A DNA stretch of 64,000 bases from Cupriavidus sp. GTDB taxonomy: Bacteria; Pseudomonadota; Gammaproteobacteria; Burkholderiales; Burkholderiaceae. Where the stretch lies: the NCBI GenBank assembly GCA_031180665.1, contig JAPSLP010000002.1:1-64000 (forward strand), written 5' to 3'. The notes under the pieces were generated by a model, which had not been told where the DNA came from, searched no databases, and was given only the letters and a program-made list of their open reading frames with translations. The position numbers and the translations under genes were made by a program. Shown here in pieces: positions 41,785 through 50,769 of this stretch. Numbering within the stretch: position 1 is the stretch's first letter; every line of letters begins with the position of its first letter.

Positions 41785-44259
41785 ATGCGCATCGTCCGCC
41801 GGCGGCCCGCCGCCACCCTGCTCCGCCACATCGCCCTCGTCGCCGCTACCCTGCCCGTGCTGGCAGGAACGGTATCGGCAGCGCCGCCCACCGACCGTTA
41901 TGCCGCGCCCGGACTGGAAAAGCCGGCCAGCATCCTGATCGATCGCTGGGGCGTGCCGCATATCTACGCCGGCACGCTGTACGACGCCTTCTACGCGCAA
42001 GGCTTCATCGCCGCGCGCGACCGGCTCTGGCAGATCGACCTGTGGCGCAAGCGCGGGCTCGGCGAGATGGCCAAGGACTTCGGCCCGGCCTATGTCGACG
42101 GCGACCGCATGGCGCGGGCGGTACTGTACCGCGGCGACATGTACCGCGAATGGCTGGCCTACGGCTCGGACGCCAAGCGTGTGGCCGAGGCCTTCGTCGC
42201 CGGCGTCAACGCCTACGTGGCGCTGACCGAGGCGCAGCCCGAACTGCTGCCGCGCGAGTTCAAGCAGCTCGGCTACAAGCCCTCGCGCTGGCGCGCCGAG
42301 GACATCGTCCGCATCCGCCACCACGGCCTGACCTTGAATTTCACCGGCGAGGTCGACCGCGCGACGCTGTACTGCCAGGCCAAGGCGCAGGCGGTGCGCG
42401 CGGACTGGCTGCGGCGCGAACTCGATCCGCCGATCACGCCGACGCTGCCCGAGGGCCTGGACCCCTGCGCCGTGCCCGCCGCCGCGCTGAAGAAGGCCTA
42501 TACGCTGGCCACCGCCGCGGCGAACTTTCCCAAGGAAGCCTGGCAGAACGCGAGCGCCGATGCGGTGCCGGTGGACCAGCTCTACGCCGCGGTCGACGCG
42601 AACAGCGACACCGGCCGCAGCCTGGGCTCGAACAACTGGGTGATCGCCGGCAGCCGCACCTCGACGGGCCGGCCCATCCTGGCCAACGATCCGCACCGGG
42701 CGCACGGTGCGCCGAGCCTGCGTTATGTCTCGCATCTGAACGCGCCGGGCCTGTCGGTGATCGGCGCGGGCGAGCCCTTCCTGCCGGGCATCTCGATCGG
42801 CCACAACGGCACCATCGCCTTCGGCCTGACCCGCTTCTACATGGACCAGGAAGACCTGTACGTCTATGAGACCGATCCCGCGCAGCCCAAGTCCTACCGC
42901 TATCGCGGACGCTGGGAGCCGATGGAGACCATCACCGAGAAGATCGCGGTCCGCGGCGAGGCGCAGCCGCGCACGGTGACCGTCGACTTCACGCGCCACG
43001 GGCCGGTGCTGCACGCCGACGACGCCAGCCATCGCGCCTGGGCGCTGCGCGCGGCCTGGCTCGATACCGGCATGGCCCCCTACTTCGGCTCGATGGACTA
43101 CATGCGAGCGACCAACTGGGACCAGTTCCGCGCGGCGATGAACCGCTGGGGCGCGCCCGGCGAAAACCAGGTCTATGCCGACCGCAACGGCAATATCGGC
43201 TGGATTCCCGGCGGCCTGACGGTGATCCGGCCCAACTGGGACGGCCTGTTCCCGGTACCGGGCGACGGCCGCTACGAGTGGGCCGGCTACCGCAACATGG
43301 ACGAGCTGCCGTGGGCCTACAACCCATCGGCCGGGCATATCGTCACGGCCAACGAGAACAATATTCCGCCGGATCATCCAGCCGCGAAGCTCGGCGTCGG
43401 CTACGAATGGAGCGACAGCTCGCGGGCGCGCCGGCTCAAGACCCTGGTCGCCGCCGCGCCGGTCAGCTCGCTGCGCGATTCGATCGCCTGGCAGAACGAC
43501 ACCGTGTCGCTGCCGGCTCAGCGCACGCTGGCCGTGATGCGCACCGTCGGCAATGCCGGCGCCGCGGCATCGCTGCTGCAGGATCCGCAGGTGCAGCGCG
43601 CCGTTGCGCTGCTGCGCGGCTGGGACGGCAATGTACGAGCAGACAGCGTACCGGCCGCGCTGTTCGAGATCTGGTTCAGCAACCACCTGCGGCCCGCGGT
43701 GGTGCGTGCCGCGCTGCCCGAGGACGCGGCCAAGCTGGTCGGGGCCGGCGATGCGGCGCGCGTACTGGCGGTGCTGGAGCAGCCGGACACGTGGATGCCG
43801 GCGGCGCGGCGCGACGAAGTCATGCTGACCTCCCTGAAGGCCGCGATGGCCGAACTCGAGCGGCGTTCGCCCTCGCCGGAGCAACTGGCGAACTGGGGCG
43901 CGCTGCATCGCGCGATCTTCCGCCATCCGCTCGCCAACATCGTCGACGACGCGACGCGTGCCCGGTACAACGTCGATGCGGGCGGGATCGGCGGGTCCGC
44001 ATTCACGCCGATGAACACCGGCTACCGCAACAGCGACTACCACCTGACCTCCGGCGCGTCGTTCCGCATGGTGCTCGACGTCGGCAACTGGGATCAGGGG
44101 CGCGTGGTCAATACCCCGGGACAATCGGGCGACCCGGCCAATCCGCACTATCGCGATCTGGCGCCGGTATGGGCGAAGGGGCAGACCTTCCCGCTGCTGT
44201 ATTCGCGCAAGGCCGTCGAGCGGGCCGCGGAGAAGCGGATCGAACTGACGCCGCGGTAA
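41785..44259 (+). CDS. penicillin-acylase-family Ntn amidase
   Basis: 824 residues from the ATG at 41785, with AAGGAGA upstream. A signal peptide (LVAATLPVLAGTVSA) points to the periplasm. The alpha-subunit start WGVPHIYAGTLYDAFYAQGF is typical; the autocatalytic site is LG-SNNWVIAG with the nucleophile Ser at about residue 282, which becomes the N-terminus of the beta subunit. Later conserved parts are GPVLH and TANENNIPPDHP. This family cleaves penicillins, cephalosporins, acyl-homoserine lactones or other N-acyl compounds; this member's substrate is unknown. Followed by a palindromic repeat element. Confidence 0.92.
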   Translation: MRIVRRRPAATLLRHIALVAATLPVLAGTVSAAPPTDRYAAPGLEKPASILIDRWGVPHIYAGTLYDAFYAQGFIAARDRLWQIDLWRKRGLGEMAKDFGPAYVDGDRMARAVLYRGDMYREWLAYGSDAKRVAEAFVAGVNAYVALTEAQPELLPREFKQLGYKPSRWRAEDIVRIRHHGLTLNFTGEVDRATLYCQAKAQAVRADWLRRELDPPITPTLPEGLDPCAVPAAALKKAYTLATAAANFPKEAWQNASADAVPVDQLYAAVDANSDTGRSLGSNNWVIAGSRTSTGRPILANDPHRAHGAPSLRYVSHLNAPGLSVIGAGEPFLPGISIGHNGTIAFGLTRFYMDQEDLYVYETDPAQPKSYRYRGRWEPMETITEKIAVRGEAQPRTVTVDFTRHGPVLHADDASHRAWALRAAWLDTGMAPYFGSMDYMRATNWDQFRAAMNRWGAPGENQVYADRNGNIGWIPGGLTVIRPNWDGLFPVPGDGRYEWAGYRNMDELPWAYNPSAGHIVTANENNIPPDHPAAKLGVGYEWSDSSRARRLKTLVAAAPVSSLRDSIAWQNDTVSLPAQRTLAVMRTVGNAGAAASLLQDPQVQRAVALLRGWDGNVRADSVPAALFEIWFSNHLRPAVVRAALPEDAAKLVGAGDAARVLAVLEQPDTWMPAARRDEVMLTSLKAAMAELERRSPSPEQLANWGALHRAIFRHPLANIVDDATRARYNVDAGGIGGSAFTPMNTGYRNSDYHLTSGASFRMVLDVGNWDQGRVVNTPGQSGDPANPHYRDLAPVWAKGQTFPLLYSRKAVERAAEKRIELTPR

Positions 44260-44270
44260 GGTGCCGGCCT

Positions 44271-44342
44271 TGTCGTCCCCGCGAACGCGGGGACCCGGTG
44301 GCTGGCTTTCGAAGACGCCGGGTTCCCGCTTTCGCGGGAACG
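44271..44342. repeat. REP-like element, copy 1
   Basis: Two GC-rich hairpins in a row: CCCCGCGAACGCGGGG (44277-44292) and TTCCCGCTTTCGCGGGAA (44323-44340), joined by about 30 bases. The same two-hairpin design, with near-identical flank TTGTCGT, recurs at 53392-53460. This is the look of a dispersed intergenic REP/BIME-type element. It sits directly after the acylase gene, where it may also act as a transcript-end structure. Confidence 0.75.
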
Positions 44343-44407
44343 GCATGGTGATCGTCGGGGCCTTGTCAGCGGCCAGCGGGCGTGCCTGGCGCATGCCCGT
44401 TTTTTTT

Positions 44408-45235
44408 TCAGCCGACCGCCTGCAGCGACCGCGACTCGATCGCTTGCTGCGGCGGTGCCGGCGCGAGATGCACGCCGAACCCGGTCAAGCCTGGCGCCAG
44501 GTCGTCGCGCAGGGTCAGCTGCGGAATCGCATAGTCCCCGCCGTTCTGGCGGCGAAATGGAATCGGCGGCGTCGTGTCCAGCCGGTCCAGCCGCTGTCCG
44601 AGTTCGTCGCGGATGAGCGCAAACCGCCCTGCCTCGACCCGGCCTGTCCGGTAGACCACATAGGGCGGCAGCACGTCGAAGCCAGGGTAATGCAGGATCC
44701 CGTGCTGGATCGGAAACAGGATGTCGTCGATCGGCCCATTGATGCCGCGCGGACTGTAGTGTGACTGCCATCCGCCGGCGGTGACGATCAGCATCGCCCG
44801 CTTGCCGGCCAGCGTGCCTTCGCCGTAGCGGTCGCCCCAGCGCGCATCCGAGTGTTCGCCGACGCCATAGGCAAACCCGTAGGCATAGACGCGCTCCACC
44901 CAGCCTTTCAGAATCGCCGGCATCGAGAACCACCATAGCGGAAACTGCAGGATCACCGCATCGGCCCACAGCAGCTTGCGCTGCTCGGCGGCGATGTCCT
45001 CGCTTTGCCTGCCGTGTTCGAAGGCGTGCCTGGAGTCGAGCGAGGGATCGAAGCGCTCGCCGGCCCGATGATCCAGATTGTCCGCGGCGTCGAGGGTGGC
45101 CTTCCACTGCATCGCGTAGAGATCGGACACCTGCACCGTGTGACCGGCCTGCCTGAGCCGCTCGACGGCAAAGTCGCGCATCGCGCCGTTCAGCGAGCGC
45201 GGTTCGGGATGTGAATAAACCAGAAGAACATTCAT
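44408..45235 (-). CDS. NAD(P)H-dependent oxidoreductase (NQO1/MdaB-like flavodoxin fold)
   Basis: 275 residues from the ATG at 45233-45235, with GGAGG upstream. VLLVYSHPEPRSLNGAMRDFA (FMN/FAD phosphate loop), then ILQFPLWWFSMPAILKGWVERVYAYG, the signature of NQO1/KefF/MdaB-type quinone reductases, and TAGGWQSHYSPRG. Probably two-electron reduction of quinones or nitro compounds in the cytoplasm. Divergent from a LysR gene with a short palindrome between. Confidence 0.9.
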   Translation of the reverse strand: MNVLLVYSHPEPRSLNGAMRDFAVERLRQAGHTVQVSDLYAMQWKATLDAADNLDHRAGERFDPSLDSRHAFEHGRQSEDIAAEQRKLLWADAVILQFPLWWFSMPAILKGWVERVYAYGFAYGVGEHSDARWGDRYGEGTLAGKRAMLIVTAGGWQSHYSPRGINGPIDDILFPIQHGILHYPGFDVLPPYVVYRTGRVEAGRFALIRDELGQRLDRLDTTPPIPFRRQNGGDYAIPQLTLRDDLAPGLTGFGVHLAPAPPQQAIESRSLQAVG

Positions 45236-45295
45236 CGTGAGCCTCCATTGCCCATTGCAAGAGGAGGCCAGCTTAGGGTCGCGTCCGGTATATTG

Positions 45296-45307
45296 GAAAT
45301 GAATTTC
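45296..45307. promoter_or_regulatory. candidate LysR site
   Basis: GAAATGAATTTC, a 5+5 bp inverted repeat with two central bases, located between the NQO-like gene and the divergent LysR gene, 19 bp upstream of the LysR start. Short and AT-rich, so support is modest. Confidence 0.35.
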
Positions 45308-45326
45308 TGAAATCCCAGGTATTACC

Positions 45327-46220
45327 ATGAACAATTTCGGCCGACTGGACCTGAATCTGCTGATCACGCTCGACGTGCTGCTGGCGGAGCGCAATGTCAC
45401 CCGTGCAGCCGAACGGCTGAACCTGTCGCAGCCCTCGGTCAGCGTGCAGTTGGCCAAGCTGCGCGAGACGCTCGGCGACCCGCTGCTGTTGCCGGGTCCG
45501 CGCGGCATGCGGCCCACCGCGCGTGCCGAGGCGCTGCGCGAGCCCCTGCGCGAAGCGCTCGAGGCGCTGCAGCGCGCGGTATCCCCGCAGGGTCCCTTCG
45601 ATCCGGCGCAGGCCACCGGCACCTGGCGCATCGCCGCCTTCGACTATGCCGAATGGACCATCGTGCTGCCGGTGCTGCACGGCTTGCGCGCAATGGCGCC
45701 CGGCACCCGGCTCGCGGTCGTGCAGGCGGTCCCTTCGCTGCTGGCGAGGCAGGCGGAACAGGGCGAGATAGATCTGGCCTTCCATACGACCGACGGCGCA
45801 CCGCAAGGCCTGCATCGCCGCCCGCTGTTTGCCGAGCGCTATGTACTGGTCGGCCGCGCGGGGCACCCGGGCCTGAAGCGCAAGCCGACCCCGGCGCAGT
45901 TCTGCAGGCTCGAACACGTGATCGTGTCGCCCGACGGCGGCGGCTTTTACGGGCCGACTGACGAGGCGCTGGCCGCGCGCGGGCTGGCGCGCCGGGTCGT
46001 GCTGTCGGTTCCGCATTTCCTGTTCGTGCTGTCCGTGCTGGCCAGCACCGATCTGGTCGCGATGCTGCCGTCGCGCCTGGTGCGCGATGCCGCCGGCCTG
46101 CAAGCGGTCGAAGCCCCGATCGAGATGCCGGGCTACGAAATGTCGATGCTGTGGCATGAGCGCGCCCATCGCGACCCCGCGCATCGCTGGCTGCGCGACA
46201 CCATCGTGGCGTCCGTGTAG
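45327..46220 (+). CDS. LysR-family transcriptional regulator
   Basis: 297 residues: LDLNLLITLDVLLAERNVTRAAERLNLSQPSVSVQLAKLRETLGDPLLLPGPRGM in outline, the NodD/NahR/SyrM-like N-terminus (key parts NVTRAAERLNLSQPSVS and LGDPLLL). The effector domain extends to HRWLRDTIVASV. Divergent from the NQO-like flavoprotein gene and probably its activator. Convergent with the next LysR, 19 bp apart. Confidence 0.92.
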   Translation: MNNFGRLDLNLLITLDVLLAERNVTRAAERLNLSQPSVSVQLAKLRETLGDPLLLPGPRGMRPTARAEALREPLREALEALQRAVSPQGPFDPAQATGTWRIAAFDYAEWTIVLPVLHGLRAMAPGTRLAVVQAVPSLLARQAEQGEIDLAFHTTDGAPQGLHRRPLFAERYVLVGRAGHPGLKRKPTPAQFCRLEHVIVSPDGGGFYGPTDEALAARGLARRVVLSVPHFLFVLSVLASTDLVAMLPSRLVRDAAGLQAVEAPIEMPGYEMSMLWHERAHRDPAHRWLRDTIVASV

Positions 46221-46239
46221 TTCACGCCCCCGGCCAGCC

Positions 46240-47145
46240 TTACACCGGCTGCAAACCCGGCAGCAAGGGAATGTGCTCGGCGAGGAAATCCATCAGCACG
46301 CGCACGCGGGCCGGCTGATAGCGGCGGCTCGGATAGACGAGGAAGGCTTCCTGCGGTGTGCCATGCCAGCGTGGCAGCACGTGCACCAGCGTGCCGTCGT
46401 CGAGCAGGTCCTGCACCAGCCAGGCCGGCGTCAGTCCGAACCCTGCCCCGGCGATAAAGCCCTCGCGCATCGCCAGCGAGTTGTTGACGCGATAGCGGCA
46501 CGGCGCGTCGATCGTCGCCGGGCCGTCCGGCCCTTCCATCACGATCGCGTCGCCGCCCGCCAGCCATGTGAAACGCAGCATCGGCAAGCAAGCGAGGTCC
46601 CCGGGACGGCGCACGCGCTTGTGTCGCGCCATCAGTGCGGGGCTCGCCACCAGCATGCGCGGCGACACGGCGATGCGCCGCGCCACCGCATTGGGCGGCA
46701 ACTGCGCGCCCAGCCGCAGCGCCAGATCGACGCCCTCTGCCACCAGGTCGACATAGCGGTCATCGAACAGCAGTTCGACCTCCACCTCGGGATAACGCTG
46801 CTGGAACGCCAGCACCAGCGCGTTCAGGCGCAGCACGCCGAAGCTGACCGGCGCGCTCAAGCGAACCAGTCCGGAAGGACGCCCGGCCTGCCCCTGCGCG
46901 TCGCCGACGGCCTCGCCGAACTCCTCCAGCACGCGCCGCGCGCGCTCGTAGAAGCGGCGCCCAGCCTCGGTGGGCGACAGGCTGGTGGTACTGCGCTCGA
47001 GCAGCCGTACGCCCAATTGCCGCTCGAGCCCGGCCACGACCTTGCTGATGGTCGGCTGCGATGCCCGCTGTTCGCGCGCGACGGCCGACAGGCTGCCCAG
47101 TTCGACGGCCCGCACGAAGGCCTGCATGGCGCGGATGGTGTCCAC
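46240..47145 (-). CDS. LysR-family transcriptional regulator
   Basis: 301 residues of the CrgA/DmlR group: MDTIRAMQAFVRAVELGSLSAVAREQRASQPTISKVVAGLERQLG in outline (key parts VAREQRASQPTIS and VRLLERSTTSLSPTEAG), with FIAGAGFGLTPAWLV in the effector domain. Divergent from the SGNH hydrolase gene at 47309, with an inverted repeat between. Confidence 0.92.
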   Translation of the reverse strand: MDTIRAMQAFVRAVELGSLSAVAREQRASQPTISKVVAGLERQLGVRLLERSTTSLSPTEAGRRFYERARRVLEEFGEAVGDAQGQAGRPSGLVRLSAPVSFGVLRLNALVLAFQQRYPEVEVELLFDDRYVDLVAEGVDLALRLGAQLPPNAVARRIAVSPRMLVASPALMARHKRVRRPGDLACLPMLRFTWLAGGDAIVMEGPDGPATIDAPCRYRVNNSLAMREGFIAGAGFGLTPAWLVQDLLDDGTLVHVLPRWHGTPQEAFLVYPSRRYQPARVRVLMDFLAEHIPLLPGLQPV

Positions 47146-47190
47146 GAAGGATTCCTCAGAGCATGGGGCCGCAACGGCCTATTCGGATAC

Positions 47191-47211
47191 CTCATTCCGA
47201 TATCGAATGAG
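47191..47211. promoter_or_regulatory. inverted repeat between LysR and SGNH hydrolase genes
   Basis: Arms CTCATTC (47191-47197) and GAATGAG (47205-47211), seven bases apart, fully complementary. The spacing and position, about 46 bp upstream of the LysR start and 98 bp upstream of the hydrolase, suit an LTTR recognition site. Confidence 0.45.
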
Positions 47212-47308
47212 TGACATGCCATTCTGCCATCTTCCGCAAGATATCGGCATACCGTAGCTTGGTGCCTGTACCGGCTTGCGGCCGGGCTTTCACAGGACGA
47301 TTCGAACC

Positions 47309-48616
47309 ATGCCGACTTCATTTTCCCTGGCCTTGCACCGGCGCTGGCTGCGCACCTGCGCGGCCGTCGCGCTCGGCACCGCGGCGTTTGCCGCGCTCGC
47401 CAGCGACGCGCCGACGGTGCAGTGGCTGCCGACCTGGACCGCCAGCGAGCAGCCGATCTGGCAGGCCGGCGAGCTGCCGCTGCCGACCGGCGTGCCGGCA
47501 CGGCCGGGCCATCAGACGCTGCGCCAGATCGCACGCATCAGCGTCGGCGGCCCGCGTGCGCGCCTGGTGCTGTCGAACCGATATGGACGCGAGCCGGTCA
47601 CGATCGGCGCGGCGCGGCTGGCGCTTGCCACCGGGCGCGACGGCATCGATGCCAGGACCGATCGCGCGGCGACCTTCGGCGGCAGTCCCTCGATCACGAT
47701 TCCCGCCGGTGCCACGGTGACGAGCGACGCCATCGCGCTCACACTGCCACCACTTGGAGAACTCGCGATCAGCCTGCATCTGCCGAAGCCGTTCCGGCCC
47801 GGCGGCTTTCATTGGGATGGGCGGCAGACCGCCTGGCTGGCGCCGGGCGACGCCACGGCCGAAGCCAAGCTGCCGCATGCAACGTCCTTCAGCGGCAGGC
47901 TGTTGCTGACCGCCATCGAGGTGGAGGCGCGCCCTGCCGCAGGGGCCGTGGTCGCGATCGGCGATTCGATCACCGAGGGCAATGGCTCGACGGTCGACGC
48001 CAATCGCCGCTGGCCCGACGCTCTCGCCGAACGCCTGGCGCCGCAGGGCCTGGCGGTGCTCAATGCCGGCATCTCGGGTGGCCAGTTGTTACGCGACGGC
48101 ATGGGCCAATCCACGCTGGCGCGCTTCGAGCGCGACGTCCTCGGCCAAACCGGAGTGCGCGCGGTCATCGTCGCCATCGGCATCAACGACATCGGCTGGC
48201 CGGGTTCGACCTTCGCCCCGCGCAGGCCGCTACCGCGGGCGGCGGCGATGATCGAGGGCTATCGCGTACTGATCCGGCGCGCGCACGAACGCGGTATCCG
48301 GGTGATCGGCGCCACCATCACCCCGTTCGCCGGCGCGCTGGCAGGCACGCCAATCCGCGGCTACGACCAGCCGCCGCGCAAAGAAGCGCTGCGGCAAGCC
48401 ATCAATGCGTGGATCCGCGACAGCGGCGAGTTCGACGGCGTGGCGGACTTCGATGCCGCGGTCCGCGACCCGGCACGTCCCGATGCGATGCTGCCGCGCT
48501 ACGACAGCGGCGACCATCTGCATCCGGGCGACGCGGGCTATCGGCGAATGGCGCAGGCCGCCACTGCCGCGGTCGCGGCGGTCGCCCCGGTGGGGGCCAT
48601 CCCCGCGAATGACTGA
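47309..48616 (+). CDS. secreted SGNH/GDSL hydrolase
   Basis: 435 residues from the ATG at 47309. A signal peptide (TCAAVALGTAAFAALA) directs export. The N-terminal ~200 residues form a beta-rich domain (LPTWTASEQP, RISVGGPRARLVLSNRYG). The catalytic domain follows: block I GDSITEGN (Ser), GISGGQLL (Gly), GINDIGW (Asn) and DHLHPGDAGY (Asp/His). This layout matches GDSL esterases acting on acetylated polysaccharides or lipids. Possible target of the divergent LysR. Confidence 0.9.
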   Translation: MPTSFSLALHRRWLRTCAAVALGTAAFAALASDAPTVQWLPTWTASEQPIWQAGELPLPTGVPARPGHQTLRQIARISVGGPRARLVLSNRYGREPVTIGAARLALATGRDGIDARTDRAATFGGSPSITIPAGATVTSDAIALTLPPLGELAISLHLPKPFRPGGFHWDGRQTAWLAPGDATAEAKLPHATSFSGRLLLTAIEVEARPAAGAVVAIGDSITEGNGSTVDANRRWPDALAERLAPQGLAVLNAGISGGQLLRDGMGQSTLARFERDVLGQTGVRAVIVAIGINDIGWPGSTFAPRRPLPRAAAMIEGYRVLIRRAHERGIRVIGATITPFAGALAGTPIRGYDQPPRKEALRQAINAWIRDSGEFDGVADFDAAVRDPARPDAMLPRYDSGDHLHPGDAGYRRMAQAATAAVAAVAPVGAIPAND

Positions 48617-48640
48617 ACGGCGTTGCCGGCGCAGCAGGAT

Positions 48641-49216
48641 CTATCGCCGGTCGTCGGTCAACCCCGCCATCGCCGCCTGCAGAATCTCGTCGGACAGCGC
48701 CGGCTCGTCGACCGCGCGCGACAACATCAGCGCGCCGACGATCTGCGACAGCACCGCCAGCGCCTCCGCCCGCGACATCTCCACGCCCACCTGCCGCTTC
48801 ATCTCGATCAGCAGGTCCGCATAGTTCTCGACGGCCTTCGAGAACACGGCCCGCACCGGCTGCGCGCGATGGCGGGTATGGCCGCTGCAAGCCGCGAGCA
48901 GGCAGCCCCGGTCCGCCGCGTCACGGTGCGTTGCCGACAGATAGCGCTCGACGAAGGCGGTAAAGGCCTGCTCGCCGCCCTGCTCGCGCATCCGCTGCCA
49001 GAACGCCAGGTTCTCCTGCAGCGCCTGCTCGCTGGCCTCGCGCGCGAGTTCCTCCTTCGAAGCGAACTGCTTGTAGAAGCCGCCCTGCGTCAAACCCGCC
49101 GCCTTCATCAGATCCGCAATGCCGATGCCGTCGAAACCATGCTCGCGAAACAGCCGGCTCGAGGTTTCGACGACCCGCCGGCGGTTCTCTTCGGCCTGTG
49201 CGCGACTGACCCGCAT
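48641..49216 (-). CDS. TetR-family transcriptional regulator
   Basis: 191 residues: RRRVVETSSRLFREHGFDGIGIADLMKAAGLTQGGFYKQFASKEEL in outline (key parts GIADLMKAAGL and GGFYKQFASKE), the YxaF/LmrA-like TetR group. Divergent from a Bcr/CflA exporter gene; a long palindrome in the gap is its probable operator. Confidence 0.92.
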   Translation of the reverse strand: MRVSRAQAEENRRRVVETSSRLFREHGFDGIGIADLMKAAGLTQGGFYKQFASKEELAREASEQALQENLAFWQRMREQGGEQAFTAFVERYLSATHRDAADRGCLLAACSGHTRHRAQPVRAVFSKAVENYADLLIEMKRQVGVEMSRAEALAVLSQIVGALMLSRAVDEPALSDEILQAAMAGLTDDRR

Positions 49217-49279
49217 CTCGTCCTCCTGTCATATGGCGGGGTCGCCGCTTCAGCGTCCGCCCAAAATAGATGTTGATCT

Positions 49280-49302
49280 AAATCTAAAACACATTTAGAT
49301 TT
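49280..49302. promoter_or_regulatory. TetR operator palindrome
   Basis: Perfect 9-bp arms AAATCTAAA (49280-49288) and TTTAGATTT (49294-49302) around five bases, between the TetR gene and the divergent MFS exporter gene. AT-rich in a GC-rich context, so unlikely by chance. The overlapping GATCTAAATC on its left edge adds partial repeats. Confidence 0.75.
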
Positions 49303-49359
49303 CGATCACCATCATAACCACTTGCCGATGCCGCTGACCAGCGTGCCGGGAGAAACAGC

Positions 49360-50634
49360 ATGCAGAACATGCCAGCCGACGCGGGTGCCAACGCTGCCGA
49401 CGCCGCCAGTCTCACCACCAGTTCCACCACCAGTTCCACCACCAGCGCCGCCCCCCGCACGCTCAGCGGCAGCACGCTGGCGATGCTCGGCGGCCTGGCC
49501 GCGCTGGGCGCGCTGGCGACCAACATCATCCTGCCGGCCTTCCCCGCGATGGGCGCCAGCCTGGGCGTGCCGGTGGCCGAACTCGGGGCGGCGCTCAGCA
49601 GCTTCTTCCTGGCCTTCGCGATCGGCCAGCTGGTCGCGGGGCCGCTGTCCGACCGCTGGGGTCGCCAACCGCTGGTGCTCGGCGGTCTGGCCATCTTTAT
49701 CGCGGGCAGCCTGATCTGTGCCGCCGCCGATACGCTGGGCATGCTGATCGCCGGCCGCGTGGTGCAGGCCTTCGGCGTCTGCGCGGCGTCGGTACTGTCC
49801 CGCGCGATCGCCCGCGACCTGTTCGATGGCGCCGCGCTGGCGCGCGCACTGGCCCTGACCATGGTGGCAATGGCCGCCGCGCCGGGCTTCTCGCCGCTCA
49901 TCGGCAGCGCGCTCGACAGCTGGCTCGGCTGGCGTTCGGCCTTCGTCGCGCTGGCTGTCGCGGGCGCGGCATTGGCGCTGCATTACCGGCTTTCCACCGG
50001 CGAGACGCACGCCCCGGACCGGCGCCAGGCCGTGTCGATGGGCAAGGTCGTGCGCGGCTATCTCGCGCTGCTGGCCGACCGCCGCTTCATCCTGTCGGCG
50101 GGCGCGGTGGGCCTGATGACCGGCAACACCTTCACCTTCTTCGCTGCCGCGCCGCGCGTACTGATGGGCAAGCTCGGCTTGTCTTCGCTGGCCCTCGGGC
50201 TGTTCTTCGCCATCACGGTATTCGTCGTATTTGCCGCAGGCTTTCTGGCGCCGCGGCTGGCGAAGTCCCATGGCCTTCGGCCGGTGGCCTTGTCCGGCAT
50301 CCTGATTGCCGCCGCCGGTGGCGCCGCGCTGATGGCCGTGCCGGCGACATCGCTGGCGGGCTTCGTCGGCGGGATCGCGGTATTCCTGTTCGGCATGGGG
50401 CTGGTCAATCCGCTGGCCACCGCGATGACGCTGCAGCCCTTCGGCCGCGAAGCGGGTGCCGCCTCCGCGCTGCTGGGCTTCCTGCAGATGTTCTGCGCGG
50501 CACTGGGCACCGCACTGGCGTCGCTACCCTCCGATGCGCCGGCACGCCTGCTGGGCATGGTCATTGCAACGGCCTCGCTCCTCGGCCTGCTGCTGTTCCT
50601 GCAAACCCGCAGCCCCGCGCCAGGCCGGAAATAG
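49360..50634 (+). CDS. Bcr/CflA-family drug efflux MFS transporter
   Basis: 424 residues from the ATG at 49360, with GGGAGA upstream. After a Thr/Ser-rich N-terminus (SLTTSSTTSSTTSAAPRTL) come 12 helices. The DHA1/Bcr marks are NIILPAFPAMGASLGVPVAE, GPLSDRWGRQPLVLGGLAIF and FGVCAASVLSRAIARDLFDG. Proton-driven export of drugs or metabolites; repressed presumably by the divergent TetR. Confidence 0.9.
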   Translation: MQNMPADAGANAADAASLTTSSTTSSTTSAAPRTLSGSTLAMLGGLAALGALATNIILPAFPAMGASLGVPVAELGAALSSFFLAFAIGQLVAGPLSDRWGRQPLVLGGLAIFIAGSLICAAADTLGMLIAGRVVQAFGVCAASVLSRAIARDLFDGAALARALALTMVAMAAAPGFSPLIGSALDSWLGWRSAFVALAVAGAALALHYRLSTGETHAPDRRQAVSMGKVVRGYLALLADRRFILSAGAVGLMTGNTFTFFAAAPRVLMGKLGLSSLALGLFFAITVFVVFAAGFLAPRLAKSHGLRPVALSGILIAAAGGAALMAVPATSLAGFVGGIAVFLFGMGLVNPLATAMTLQPFGREAGAASALLGFLQMFCAALGTALASLPSDAPARLLGMVIATASLLGLLLFLQTRSPAPGRK

Positions 50635-50769
50635 CCGCTCGAGCGGCAGGCATGCTCGCCGGGCCGGCCTGGAACTTCACGCCGGCGCGCCGACTCACAC
50701 CGGGATACCCCTGTCCGACAGGATCGGCCGCCTTCCTCTTGGGCGGCCTCACCGTCAAGAGGTGTCCAG

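Noticed and set aside
50726..50748. GGCCGCC/GGCGGCC hairpin before the SDR gene as a terminator
   Set aside because: Seven-bp stem with a nine-base loop but no following T-run; could form by chance in GC-rich DNA.
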